Assembly: GCA_946407715.1 (NCBI GenBank)
Contig: CAMJPH010000096.1
Location: 1 to 7,057 of the forward strand
DNA: 7,057 nucleotides
From: an uncultured Bacteroidales bacterium
Lineage (GTDB): Bacteria; Bacteroidota; Bacteroidia; Bacteroidales; WCHB1-69
Direction of reading: 5' to 3'
The position numbers were made by a program, and so were the translations under genes. Position 1 is the first letter of the stretch; each line of letters starts with the position of its first letter. The notes below the pieces were generated by a model. That model saw only the letters and a list, made by a program, of their open reading frames with translations, was not told the origin of the DNA and did no database searches. Positions 1 to 5,263 of this stretch are shown in pieces.

Positions 1-370
1 TTAGGGCTTTTTTGCAAAAAAAAGAGGGCGAGTCACTTTTGACACACCCCCTACAAACGGCGTTACTTAAAATCCCGTTTCTCGGTATAAACACCATCAC
101 TGGCATCTTCAGCATCTGGGCGTCGTGGTATTCCCAGACCGCCCCTCTGCTTTCTGCCCAGTCGTGCAGCAGGCAGATGGCGTCGCACTTCATCAGTTCC
201 GGGATGCACACCCGCATACACTGCTCCCATGTCCATTTCGACGAACACAGCCGCAGCGGGTTCACGGTCTCGTGTCCCTTCTCCCTCAGCCACATTTCAG
301 CCTGGGCGAACTTGATGAACACCTCCCAACTGGGAAGATCGCTGACTTTTCCTGCAATGTAAACCTTCAT
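1..370 (-). CDS. DUF4406 protein (nucleoside 2-deoxyribosyltransferase-like), cut by the window edge
   Basis: The frame opens at ATG 370 and stays open to the left edge, showing 123 residues. Residues 4-13 (YIAGKVSDLP), 32-38 (GHETVNP) and 62-77 (CDAICLLHDWAESRGA), followed by E80, match the DUF4406 pattern of small phage proteins with a nucleoside 2-deoxyribosyltransferase-like fold. The family suggests nucleotide binding or turnover, but no activity can be read from the sequence. Family members usually end near 95-100 residues, close to MPVMVFI here. The remaining tail of about 25 residues is low in recognisable content and is encoded partly by a repeat-like TTTGTAGGGG segment, so the original stop may have been lost or shifted. 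It lies 42 bases downstream of gam, separated by a hairpin. The family call is fairly secure; the C-terminus is not. Confidence 0.75.
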   Translation of the reverse strand, partial: MKVYIAGKVSDLPSWEVFIKFAQAEMWLREKGHETVNPLRLCSSKWTWEQCMRVCIPELMKCDAICLLHDWAESRGAVWEYHDAQMLKMPVMVFIPRNGILSNAVCRGCVKSDSPSFFCKKAL

Positions 371-392
371 ACCGATCGTGTTTGGAAAATGC

Positions 393-419
393 GGACGCGA
401 TGAATCGCGCCCCTACAAA
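393..419 (-). repeat. Palindromic repeat between gam and the DUF4406 gene
   Basis: Bases 393-401 and 404-412 form a nine-pair stem (one pair is G-U in leftward RNA) around a two-base loop. On the minus strand it is preceded by TTTGTAGGGG (410-419). The TAG within that decamer is the stop codon of gam. The stem has no following T-run, so it is more like a dispersed palindromic repeat than a classical terminator. It could still stabilise RNA ends. Confidence 0.6.
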
Positions 420-931
420 TCCTCCTTCTTGGGTTCCACAAAGAACGTCTCGTCCTGCACCACAACTACCCCCACCTTGGGGAACAGGGCGGCCACCTCT
501 TCGTCCTCGCGGTCGGCCAGCAGCTTGTCCTTGGCGGGTTCCTCTTTGGTGCGCACATAGTTGGGAAGGAACTCCTTCAGCATCTCTAACACGCTCGCCC
601 AGGTGAACCCCTTTCTGGTCTTCAGCGTCGGGGTACCGGTGCGGAAGCCGAGGGTGCCGTGGGTGGTCTCCAAGCTCTTGCGCTTGCTGAACAGCTCGTC
701 GCGGTTCTCCAAGGCGTAGGCCTGCAGGATGTCGAAAGCATTGTCTTTCGTCTCGGCCAGCTTCGTCAGCTCGTCCTGCCACTTCTCGCGGATCTTGGCC
801 ATCTGGATGTCCATCTCGGCGGTGATTTTCTGTTGTCTCGCGTCGGCCTTCGCATAATCGGCGAACGCCTGTTCCATCTGTTCCGATGAAACGCCCGTGT
901 AAACGGTCTTCTTTTCTCTTTTCTTTGCCAT
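413..931 (-). CDS. gam: Mu Gam-type host-nuclease inhibitor
   Basis: This 172-residue protein resembles the Mu Gam family, whose members bind double-stranded DNA ends and block host exonucleases such as RecBCD; Gam is also related to bacterial Ku. A lysine-rich start is followed by a long charged helical stretch (about 15-85, likely the coiled-coil dimer region). Then come the family-like segment HGTLGFRTGTPTLK (91-104), a second helical part (about 110-130), and a C-terminal segment ending ETFFVEP (161-167). Length fits the family. The ATG at 931 is preceded by an A-rich leader with a duplicated 14-base repeat. The TAG stop lies inside a palindromic repeat. It presumably protects replicating or incoming phage DNA, as inferred from the family. 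Confidence 0.9.
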   Translation of the reverse strand: MAKKREKKTVYTGVSSEQMEQAFADYAKADARQQKITAEMDIQMAKIREKWQDELTKLAETKDNAFDILQAYALENRDELFSKRKSLETTHGTLGFRTGTPTLKTRKGFTWASVLEMLKEFLPNYVRTKEEPAKDKLLADREDEEVAALFPKVGVVVVQDETFFVEPKKEDL

Positions 932-940
932 AATTTTAAG

Positions 941-968
941 GGTTATGGGTTATTGGTTATGGGTTATT
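941..968 (-). repeat. Two-copy tandem repeat upstream of gam
   Basis: GGTTATGGGTTATT (plus-strand reading) occurs at 941-954 and again, identically, at 955-968. It fills the space between the gam start and the stop of the preceding gene, and includes that stop. The same 14-mer plus six bases of a second copy occurs at 6015-6034, in the same place relative to the primase start. Confidence 0.8.
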
Positions 969-1290
969 GAAGCTGGGTGTTGTCCGGGTTGTCCTGGTTG
1001 TCGTCTTGACGGCCTTGGTGTGGATCCTCTTCAAAATTAGCAAAATCAGCATAGAAACTATTCTTGATTTTGGCTTTTACTCTCATTTCAAAGTCTGAAT
1101 TGGAATATTTGTCGCGGTAACAGTTCTCTATTTCTTCCCGTTGTTCTTCCACTCGTTTTTCAATGTCTTTATTGCCTACAAAAAGAATGTTAAGAGACAC
1201 CGAGTTGGTGGTTTTGACATTTCCGGTGTAACCGACGTATCCAGCAGCTGTGAATTGCACCAATGTGTATTTTATTCGTTTTCTTGCCAT
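964..1290 (-). CDS. Unknown phage protein, 108 residues
   Basis: I do not recognise this protein. The first 38 residues look beta-rich, with many Tyr, Thr, Val and Gly. Residues about 40-75 form a highly charged, probably helical segment (DIEKRVEEQREEIENC). The end is acidic and Gln/Asn-rich, probably disordered. No signal peptide or membrane segment is seen. The ATG at 1290 follows a close copy of the repeated leader module, supporting this start. It sits between gam and a run of small genes on the same strand. Confidence 0.7.
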   Translation of the reverse strand: MARKRIKYTLVQFTAAGYVGYTGNVKTTNSVSLNILFVGNKDIEKRVEEQREEIENCYRDKYSNSDFEMRVKAKIKNSFYADFANFEEDPHQGRQDDNQDNPDNTQLQ

Positions 1291-1316
1291 TTTCTTTGGG
1301 TTTTAATTGGTAATTA
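1291..1316 (-). repeat. Leader module, copy before the gene at 1290
   Basis: On the minus strand this copy contains ACCAATTAAAACCCAAAG and ends directly at the ATG. Its far end includes the TAA stop of the upstream gene. It differs from the copy at 1830-1856 by only a few bases. Confidence 0.75.
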
Positions 1317-1541
1317 AATACTGTCTAAACACAAGCACTTCTCCTCGTGCACAAGCCTGATCATCTCACGGTCTCTGGCCGCCTTGCTCGGATGCTTGCT
1401 ATGGGTTTTCCATACGCCCCATTCCCCATCACATATTTTGATTTTCGGAAGTTCGCCTCTGTTCGCATCTCCATCGGCGGAACGGATGAACTTGTAGCCG
1501 TCATCCAAAAGCTTTCTTCTTGATTCAGTAATTGCATTCAT
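1314..1541 (-). CDS. Unknown small protein, 75 residues
   Basis: I cannot name this protein. It begins with a helical Arg/Lys-rich segment (ESRRKLLDDGYKFIRS), followed by a short stretch with ICDGEWGVWK, and a basic helix containing SKAARDREM. Cysteines occur near residue 37 and as CLCL at the end. The layout resembles small phage proteins with a Trp-containing beta hairpin followed by a basic helix, perhaps nucleic-acid binding; this is a guess from composition. The start at 1541 carries the most divergent copy of the leader module, and the stop lies inside the next copy. Confidence 0.65.
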   Translation of the reverse strand: MNAITESRRKLLDDGYKFIRSADGDANRGELPKIKICDGEWGVWKTHSKHPSKAARDREMIRLVHEEKCLCLDSI

Positions 1542-1568
1542 AAATTCTTGGGTTTTAAGATTACATTA
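1542..1568 (-). repeat. Leader module, divergent copy before the gene at 1541
   Basis: Only the half nearest the start (TTAAAACCCAAGAATTT on the minus strand) is well kept. The ACCAATT core is replaced by TGTAATC. It overlaps the TAA stop of the upstream gene at 1566-1568. Confidence 0.55.
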
Positions 1569-1829
1569 AATTTCTGGTTCCATGGGTCTAAGAAGCCCCT
1601 TTCCTTCAAGCTGCTCGTTGAGCCATTCTGGCACTCTTTCATCTATTAATCCTTGAGAACGAAAGACAGTCTTGCCGGGGTCACTGACACTTAGTTCTTC
1701 CCATGTTATGGTCACCCCTCTTTTTTCGGTTCTCAGTTCGTATCCGAGTGCTCGAACGGCCTCGGCAATCCGTACAAAGCTGCTCTTTTGCGAAAGCCTA
1801 TGCTTAAATAAATAGCGTTTTTCTGCCAT
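1566..1829 (-). CDS. Unknown small protein, 87 residues
   Basis: I do not recognise this protein. The start is basic (MAEKRYLFKHRL). A helix with RIAEAVRALGYELR follows, then a short strand region VTITWEELSV. The C-terminal part is charged, with VPEWLNEQLEGKGLL. A helix-strand-strand-helix arrangement is plausible. No metal-binding or catalytic motif is visible, nor any membrane segment. The start at 1829 is preceded by one of the best-preserved leader modules. Confidence 0.65.
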   Translation of the reverse strand: MAEKRYLFKHRLSQKSSFVRIAEAVRALGYELRTEKRGVTITWEELSVSDPGKTVFRSQGLIDERVPEWLNEQLEGKGLLRPMEPEI

Positions 1830-1856
1830 AATTCTTTGGGTTTTAATTGGTGATTA
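1830..1856 (-). repeat. Leader module, copy before the gene at 1829
   Basis: On the minus strand this reads TTAATCACCAATT followed by AAAACCCAAAGAATT and then ATG. It is a good reference copy for the family. Here the upstream gene's stop lies outside the module (1864-1866). Confidence 0.75.
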
Positions 1857-1863
1857 ACTTGGG

Positions 1864-1983
1864 TTATTCTTCATATTCAACAGTGACAATCGGAACTTCA
1901 ACACCTTTCGGTGATATAAGTGTGTCGTCTGGCATAATGGCGAATACTTCTCTAATTGGGCTTTCTTCGTCTAAAGTGTCCAT
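1864..1983 (-). CDS. Very small acidic protein, 39 residues
   Basis: The ATG at 1983 opens a 39-codon frame that starts MDTLDEESPIREVF and ends VEVPIVTVEYEE before TAA. It is rich in Asp and Glu, with no Lys or Arg cluster and no membrane segment. Its reality is supported by the leader module directly before its ATG (1984-2010), by the fit between flanking genes with short gaps, and by the lack of another frame in this 190-base interval. The function is unknown; small acidic phage proteins sometimes mimic DNA or bind host proteins, but nothing here proves that. Confidence 0.6.
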   Translation of the reverse strand: MDTLDEESPIREVFAIMPDDTLISPKGVEVPIVTVEYEE

Positions 1984-2010
1984 AACTTTTCGGTTTTAAT
2001 TGGTGATTAA
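1984..2010 (-). repeat. Leader module, copy before the 39-residue gene
   Basis: On the minus strand: TTAATCACCAATTAAAACCG, then AAAAGTT and ATG. The CCC of other copies is CCG here, a change shared with the next two copies at 2393 and 2629. This suggests two subtypes of the module. Confidence 0.75.
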
Positions 2011-2017
2011 ATTGGAT

Positions 2018-2392
2018 TTATTCAACATATTCAAATTCTCTGTAGAGAACAAGCACAGGTCCCTTGACCCCCATCACCCATTCGCCACGTGTGTTATCCT
2101 CCCCCTCAGGTGGGGCTATCGTGGAATGTACGGATCCGGGTGTCAAATTCTTAAATTCTGGTCCGACCGCTGTGCAATACGAGATTTGTATCATTCTCGT
2201 TTTCGGGGATTTCTCACACCTTACGTGTGCAACATCTATTGTCACACAGCTGAGATGATAGCTTCTTGCTTTCACCCCGCAGTGCTTGCATCTGTATTGG
2301 TCGTAGGATCCTTTTCTACTTGATACAGTGACCAGATTCAACTTTTCCCATTCGTGGCCACCGTCTTTGAGACTGATTTCAATTTTTTTCAT
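2018..2392 (-). CDS. Unknown protein with a possible zinc-binding knuckle, 124 residues
   Basis: Residues 33-39 are YRCKHCG, a CxxC knuckle. Cys49 and Cys59 follow and could complete a zinc site, though the spacing is not that of a standard zinc ribbon. The N-terminus (MKKIEISLKDGGHEWEKL) resembles small phage proteins in which a His/Trp segment precedes a zinc knuckle. The second half is rich in Pro, Gly and Val and gives no clue to function. The ATG at 2392 is preceded by a leader module, and the stop lies just beyond the module of the next gene. Confidence 0.65.
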   Translation of the reverse strand: MKKIEISLKDGGHEWEKLNLVTVSSRKGSYDQYRCKHCGVKARSYHLSCVTIDVAHVRCEKSPKTRMIQISYCTAVGPEFKNLTPGSVHSTIAPPEGEDNTRGEWVMGVKGPVLVLYREFEYVE

Positions 2393-2419
2393 AACTATTC
2401 GGTTCTAATTGGTGATTAA
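2393..2419 (-). repeat. Leader module, copy before the gene at 2392
   Basis: On the minus strand: TTAATCACCAATTAGAACCG, then AATAGTT and ATG. The A-to-G change (TTAGAACC) is shared only with the copy at 2629. Confidence 0.75.
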
Positions 2420-2436
2420 TACTGTTTTTAAGTCTT

Positions 2437-2628
2437 TCATATCAATCCATTTTCAAGTGCGGCAACTACCGCTTTTGCCATTGCTTCGTTGTCGTATATG
2501 CCTATCGGTTTGTATATGCTGTGGGTTGAGAAACCATCACCTCTTACCGCCTCATAATAAACCACATAAAGCATCATATTGTCTTCATCGTTGATTGGTA
2601 CTTCGTTCTTTTTGTAGTATGCGTTCAT
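2437..2628 (-). CDS. Small protein, 63 residues, DUF7336-like fold possible
   Basis: The sequence has a strand (MLYVVYYEAV, about 19-28), a glycine-containing turn, a second strand (IGIYDN), and a helix (EAMAKAVVAALENGL). The pattern of a VYY strand followed by IGIY and an Ala-rich helix resembles small phage or bacterial proteins such as DUF7336. The match is from memory of the pattern and is not firm. No catalytic residues are seen. The start at 2628 has a leader module. Confidence 0.6.
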   Translation of the reverse strand: MNAYYKKNEVPINDEDNMMLYVVYYEAVRGDGFSTHSIYKPIGIYDNEAMAKAVVAALENGLI

Positions 2629-2655
2629 TTTTCATTCGGTTCTAATTGGTGGTAA
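2629..2655 (-). repeat. Leader module, copy before the gene at 2628, overlapping the ASCH gene end
   Basis: On the minus strand it contains ACCACCAATTAGAACCG and ends close to the ATG. The TAG inside it is the stop codon of the ASCH gene, so the module encodes the last residues (TTN) of that protein. Confidence 0.7.
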
Positions 2656-3262
2656 ATAATTCAAAGTCGTATGCGAACACCCACGGGTTTGATTCCCACG
2701 TACCTTTGCCATAAACAAGATCAATCAGATTTGCGAAACATTTACGTGGAGAATTCCAAAAATAATCTTCCATTTTCCCTTGCCTGTTTGGCAGGTGGTC
2801 AGAGAGTTGATGTACTATTTCTTCTTTATCGGCTCTGTTATAATCAATAGAAATCCAATAACACGTACCGTCTTTCTCTACGCCCTCTTTAAGGCAATCC
2901 TCGTCGCTTATGTCTTGCAGATGTTCCACCTTTATGCTGGTGATTTTGATTTTGCGAGGCATTAATTCAGCTCTAACAAACATCTTATTATTCCAGCCTT
3001 TCTCATTTCTCATCCAATCATGTGAAAATGGGTTTTCCCTTGAAGCATGACATGCAATTACTTTTCTGTACGGCTGCGCTATTGCGACAACCTCTCCAAT
3101 CTCGTATTTAGGCTTTTCAAAATGAAATACGCCGTTTTTAGCCGCTATTATATCAGAGAATGACCAATGCTGCTCTTTGCATATTCTTCGTGTCATGTTC
3201 TTCCGTCCCTCAAGTACCGCTTGTGTAAGGTCATAGCGATCGTTGAACATTATTTTTTTCAT
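2642..3262 (-). CDS. ASCH-domain protein
   Basis: This 206-residue protein carries the features of ASCH-type proteins common in Bacteroidetes phages. These include GRKNMTRRI (19-27), EIGEVVAIAQPY (54-65), MPRKIKITSIKVEHLQDIS (101-119) with SDEDCLKEGV after it, and a C-terminal strand SNPWVFAYDFEL (191-202). ASCH domains have a PUA-like beta barrel and are linked to RNA or modified-nucleotide binding; some act as RNases or amidohydrolases. Its substrate is unknown. The start at 3262 lies in an AT-rich repetitive leader. The last codons come from a leader module. The gene is more AT-rich than the upstream replication genes, like the other accessory genes. Confidence 0.85.
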   Translation of the reverse strand: MKKIMFNDRYDLTQAVLEGRKNMTRRICKEQHWSFSDIIAAKNGVFHFEKPKYEIGEVVAIAQPYRKVIACHASRENPFSHDWMRNEKGWNNKMFVRAELMPRKIKITSIKVEHLQDISDEDCLKEGVEKDGTCYWISIDYNRADKEEIVHQLSDHLPNRQGKMEDYFWNSPRKCFANLIDLVYGKGTWESNPWVFAYDFELFTTN

Positions 3263-3335
3263 AATTCAGCATTCATAATTCATAATTCAACATTCCTAAT
3301 TCTGCACTGCAATTCCCAATTCCACATTCCGCATT
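3261..3335 (-). repeat. Degenerate AATT-type short repeats between the GemA-like and ASCH genes
   Basis: The stretch is a set of imperfect units such as AATTCATAATTC, AACATTCCTAATTC and AATTCCCAATTCC (plus reading), with a period of roughly 8-10 bases. It fills the 33-base gap and runs into the end of the GemA-like frame, where it encodes VELGIAVQN. Similar AATTATG-type leader repeats are common in Bacteroidetes; here they overlap coding sequence. Confidence 0.6.
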
Positions 3336-3802
3336 GCCGACAGGGACTCCTGCTTGTGGCAGAACTCCGCATACACGCGGGTGAGCGCGTCCGGGGAGAT
3401 GCGGTTGAAGCTGTCGGCCTTGGCGGCACGGCAGGCGATGGCCTTCACGTAGTCCATGCTCGCGTTGGTCACGCCGTGCAGCTCCAGCCAGCGGTAGATG
3501 GCGCGGATCACGCCCTTGCGCTGGCGGTCCAGCTTCACGCGGTCGGGGTCGCCGTCAGGCTTCCGGTCGGTGCGCTCCGCACGGCTGTCGCGCCGGTCGT
3601 GCCCGATGAGCGTGCCCTGCAGGAACTCCGTCAGCTCGCGGCACTCCAGGAAGGTGAGCTCAGAGGTGTGGCAGGTGCGGCCCTCGGTGAACTCCAGCAC
3701 CACATCGGCCATCGCCTCTTTGTCGAGACCCAGTTGCCCGGCCAGCCACCACAGCCGCCGGTTCTGCTCCGTGGTTCTCAGATTCGGGGTCGCGGTCTTC
3801 AT
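3296..3802 (-). CDS. gemA: GemA-like (DUF1018) phage regulatory protein
   Basis: The 168-residue protein resembles the Mu GemA/gp16 family (DUF1018). Its N-terminal half has the typical NRRLWWLAGQLGLDKEAM (14-31) with ELTFLECRELTEFLQ (48-62). After a charged linker (about 67-92), the C-terminal half has RQRKGVIRAIYRWLELHGV (93-111) and ISPDALTRVYAEF (135-147), matching the family's second helical region. Mu GemA affects host gene expression and DNA supercoiling; the exact role here is inferred. The start ATG at 3802 is chosen over longer frames because it overlaps the upstream stop (ATGA) and has AGGAGGT at about 3808-3814, a strong Shine-Dalgarno sequence that is rare elsewhere in the window. 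The C-terminus is formed by a repeat. Confidence 0.75.
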   Translation of the reverse strand: MKTATPNLRTTEQNRRLWWLAGQLGLDKEAMADVVLEFTEGRTCHTSELTFLECRELTEFLQGTLIGHDRRDSRAERTDRKPDGDPDRVKLDRQRKGVIRAIYRWLELHGVTNASMDYVKAIACRAAKADSFNRISPDALTRVYAEFCHKQESLSAMRNVELGIAVQN

Positions 3803-3987
3803 CTCGCACCTCCTCTCAGCATCACCTGCACCTTCTTGCGAAGGCTGATTCGCGGGAACTTCCCGGACTTCAGCAGCCGGATGAACTTCTCCTTGGCGAA
3901 GAGGCCGTACATGCCGCCGCACACCACGCCGTTGTTGTCGTAGAAACTGATGTTCCTGACTCTCGGATAATAAACTGTTGTACTCAT
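3799..3987 (-). CDS. Unknown basic protein, 62 residues, coupled to the GemA-like gene
   Basis: I do not recognise this protein. It starts MSTTVYYPRVRNISFYDNN, has a GVVCGGMYGLF segment, and ends in a strongly basic region (KEKFIRLLKSGKFPRISLRKKVQVMLRGGAR) with Lys/Arg-rich helices. It may bind nucleic acid or a phage partner. Its stop TGA overlaps the start of the GemA-like gene in the sequence ATGA, which points to translational coupling. A diverged leader module (3988-4013) precedes its ATG. Confidence 0.65.
   Translation of the reverse strand: MSTTVYYPRVRNISFYDNNGVVCGGMYGLFAKEKFIRLLKSGKFPRISLRKKVQVMLRGGAR
3808..3814 (-). promoter_or_regulatory. Strong Shine-Dalgarno site for the GemA-like gene
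   Basis: AGGAGGT on the minus strand lies five bases before the ATG at 3802, inside the upstream gene. Most genes in this window have only A-rich leaders, so this site decides the start and supports coupled translation. Confidence 0.65.
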
Positions 3988-4013
3988 AATTGTTGGGATT
4001 TTTGGTGATTATT
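3988..4013 (-). repeat. Leader module, diverged copy before the gene at 3987
   Basis: On the minus strand: AATAATCACCAAAAATCCCA, then ACAATT and ATG. It keeps ATCACCAA and the CCCA block but has lost part of the ATTAAAA core. It is the only copy within the GC-rich replication block. Confidence 0.6.
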
Positions 4014-4028
4014 TAAGTGAATTACTGA

Positions 4029-4673
4029 TTACTGATTGGATTCGCCCCAATACCGTTCCGCACCCTCTTTCCAGATGGTGTAGCCGCCGCCGTTCGGGCC
4101 AATGTAGCGGCCCTTGCTGAAGGCGATATGACCTTCCACCCAGATCTTCTCATCCGCATCGAACATCACGCTCTTGGCGGTGCGGCCAACCGGCTGGCTG
4201 CCGTCGGCCTGGCTGGTGAAGATCAGCAGCTTGGTGCGGAGGGTGTGCTTCAGCTTCATATACTGCCGGAAGGTCAGTCCCGTGTACTGGAAGCTGTCGA
4301 TCACCACGAACATCGGGCTGCGCTGCCGCTTCATCCGGGCGGTGAGGTCTTCAATCAGGCCGTCCGCGTCGCCGTATTCCGGCTCAGTCACCAGCATACG
4401 CCTGCCCACCTCCTGCATCCCGGTCTCCCGGAGAGCCTTGGCGAACGTAAGTCCGCTGCCCTCCTCCAAGCTCACATACAGCCCGCGCCCGAACTTGGTC
4501 AGTTCCTTGCAGAGCTGCATCACGAAGCGGGTTTTGCCGTTGCCGCTGCGCCCCCACACAAACCACACGCCGCTGCTCTCCATCGGCCCGAAAGCCTCCG
4601 CCCAAGCACCTGTCAGCTCCAGCGTGCGGTACTTCTTGTCCATGATGTTCTGTATGGTCAGTGCCCGTTTCAT
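4029..4673 (-). CDS. RecA-fold ATPase of phage replication/recombination
   Basis: The 214-residue protein has a Walker A motif GRSGNGKT (41-48), an acidic segment YVSLEEG (66-72) like the catalytic Glu region of RadA/DnaB/KaiC-type ATPases, a Walker B motif MFVVIDS (121-127), and a polar motif LLIFTSQADG (149-158) in the place of the RecA/DnaB sensor. The short length lacks the large extra domains of RecA or DnaB. It follows the primase frames by only six bases, so it probably works with them as a helicase-like, loader or single-strand annealing (Sak4-type) protein. The context favours a role at the replication fork or in recombination beside Gam. The start at 4673 is the first good ATG. Confidence 0.8.
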   Translation of the reverse strand: MKRALTIQNIMDKKYRTLELTGAWAEAFGPMESSGVWFVWGRSGNGKTRFVMQLCKELTKFGRGLYVSLEEGSGLTFAKALRETGMQEVGRRMLVTEPEYGDADGLIEDLTARMKRQRSPMFVVIDSFQYTGLTFRQYMKLKHTLRTKLLIFTSQADGSQPVGRTAKSVMFDADEKIWVEGHIAFSKGRYIGPNGGGYTIWKEGAERYWGESNQ

Positions 4674-4679
4674 GGCCGC

Positions 4680-5243
4680 CTATCTGATGTCCAACACGGT
4701 TTTGATGAAATCGACTGTCAACGGTTCGCCGGTGATGTCGGCCTCCCGCATCGCAGGCACCAGCACGTCGTGCAGCTCGCCGTAGTTGTCGCAGTTTTCC
4801 GCCTTCATCTCAGCCAAGAGCGTCCAGTAGCTCTTTTTGTAGGAATTGTAGAACTCCTTGAACTGGGCGGTGCTTTTGAAGAAAGTGTCAGGATCCTGCT
4901 TGAGACCGTTTTCGTCGTCGGGGATGGTTAGGATGATGGCGTTCAGCCTTTTGTCGGTGATGAGCTGGGCGGACCGTTCGGCCGCGTTGCGTCCTGCGGT
5001 GTCGCTGTCGTAGAGCAGTGCGATGTTTTGGGTGAATCGGCTTATCTGCTCAATGTGCCCGTCGGTGAGGGCGGTTCCGCAGGCGGCCACCACATTGTGG
5101 ACGCCGATCTGGTGCATGTGGATGACGTCGGCGTTGCCTTCCACCAACACGCACACGTCGTACTTGCGGATGGCGGGCAGCGCAACGTCGAGGCCCATCA
5201 GAGTCATGGATTTCTTGTAGAGCGGCGTTTCCGGACTGTTCAC
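4680..5243 (-). CDS. DnaG-type primase, C-terminal part (TOPRIM domain)
   Basis: This frame continues the primase of 5240-6007 after a one-base frame change. It begins NSPETPLYKKSMTLMGL, the normal DnaG sequence leading into TOPRIM. The TOPRIM core includes VEGNADVI with E35, CGTALT (55-60), YDSDTAG (78-84) with D79 and D81, and KQDPDTFF (115-122); these residues bind the metal ions used in RNA primer synthesis. The last part (about 125-187) is helical and shorter than the host DnaG helicase-binding domain. A GTG at 5243 could start it independently: it overlaps the upstream TGA as GTGA, and GGAAAG lies three bases before it. Alternatively it is made as one chain by frameshifting at the A7 run. 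Catalytic residues are intact. Confidence 0.85.
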   Translation of the reverse strand: MNSPETPLYKKSMTLMGLDVALPAIRKYDVCVLVEGNADVIHMHQIGVHNVVAACGTALTDGHIEQISRFTQNIALLYDSDTAGRNAAERSAQLITDKRLNAIILTIPDDENGLKQDPDTFFKSTAQFKEFYNSYKKSYWTLLAEMKAENCDNYGELHDVLVPAMREADITGEPLTVDFIKTVLDIR

Positions 5244-5263
5244 ATACTTTCCGGTCTTTTTTT
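5231..5263 (-). other. Candidate frameshift site in the primase
   Basis: Seven A residues (5257-5263, minus reading) sit at the point where homology changes frame. Re-reading one A, or adding one A to the transcript, joins the two primase parts as APKKKTGKYVNSPET. Just downstream, CCGGA and TCCGG (5250-5254 and 5231-5235) could form a five-pair stem with a 14-base loop. The stem is short and close to the slip site, so support for programmed frameshifting is modest. Confidence 0.5.

Noticed and set aside
1..30. Terminator at the left edge from the TTTTTTGCAAAAAA palindrome
   Set aside because: The stem consists almost entirely of A-T pairs with no GC-rich part, and the reading frame continues through it.
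1291..2655. Possible CRISPR array from regularly repeated 27-base units
   Set aside because: The units are separated by whole genes of varied length, not by short uniform spacers, and always sit before start codons.
3167..3943. Long plus-strand open frame of 258 codons
   Set aside because: It lies antisense to the GemA-like gene and part of the ASCH gene and has low-complexity Ala/Val/Leu/Arg content typical of a GC-rich shadow frame. It shows no recognisable motif.
4128..4931. Plus-strand open frame of 267 codons, with a second one at 4174-4785
   Set aside because: Both are antisense to the ATPase and primase, whose motifs are clear. His/Leu/Ala-rich content reflects the complementary codons.
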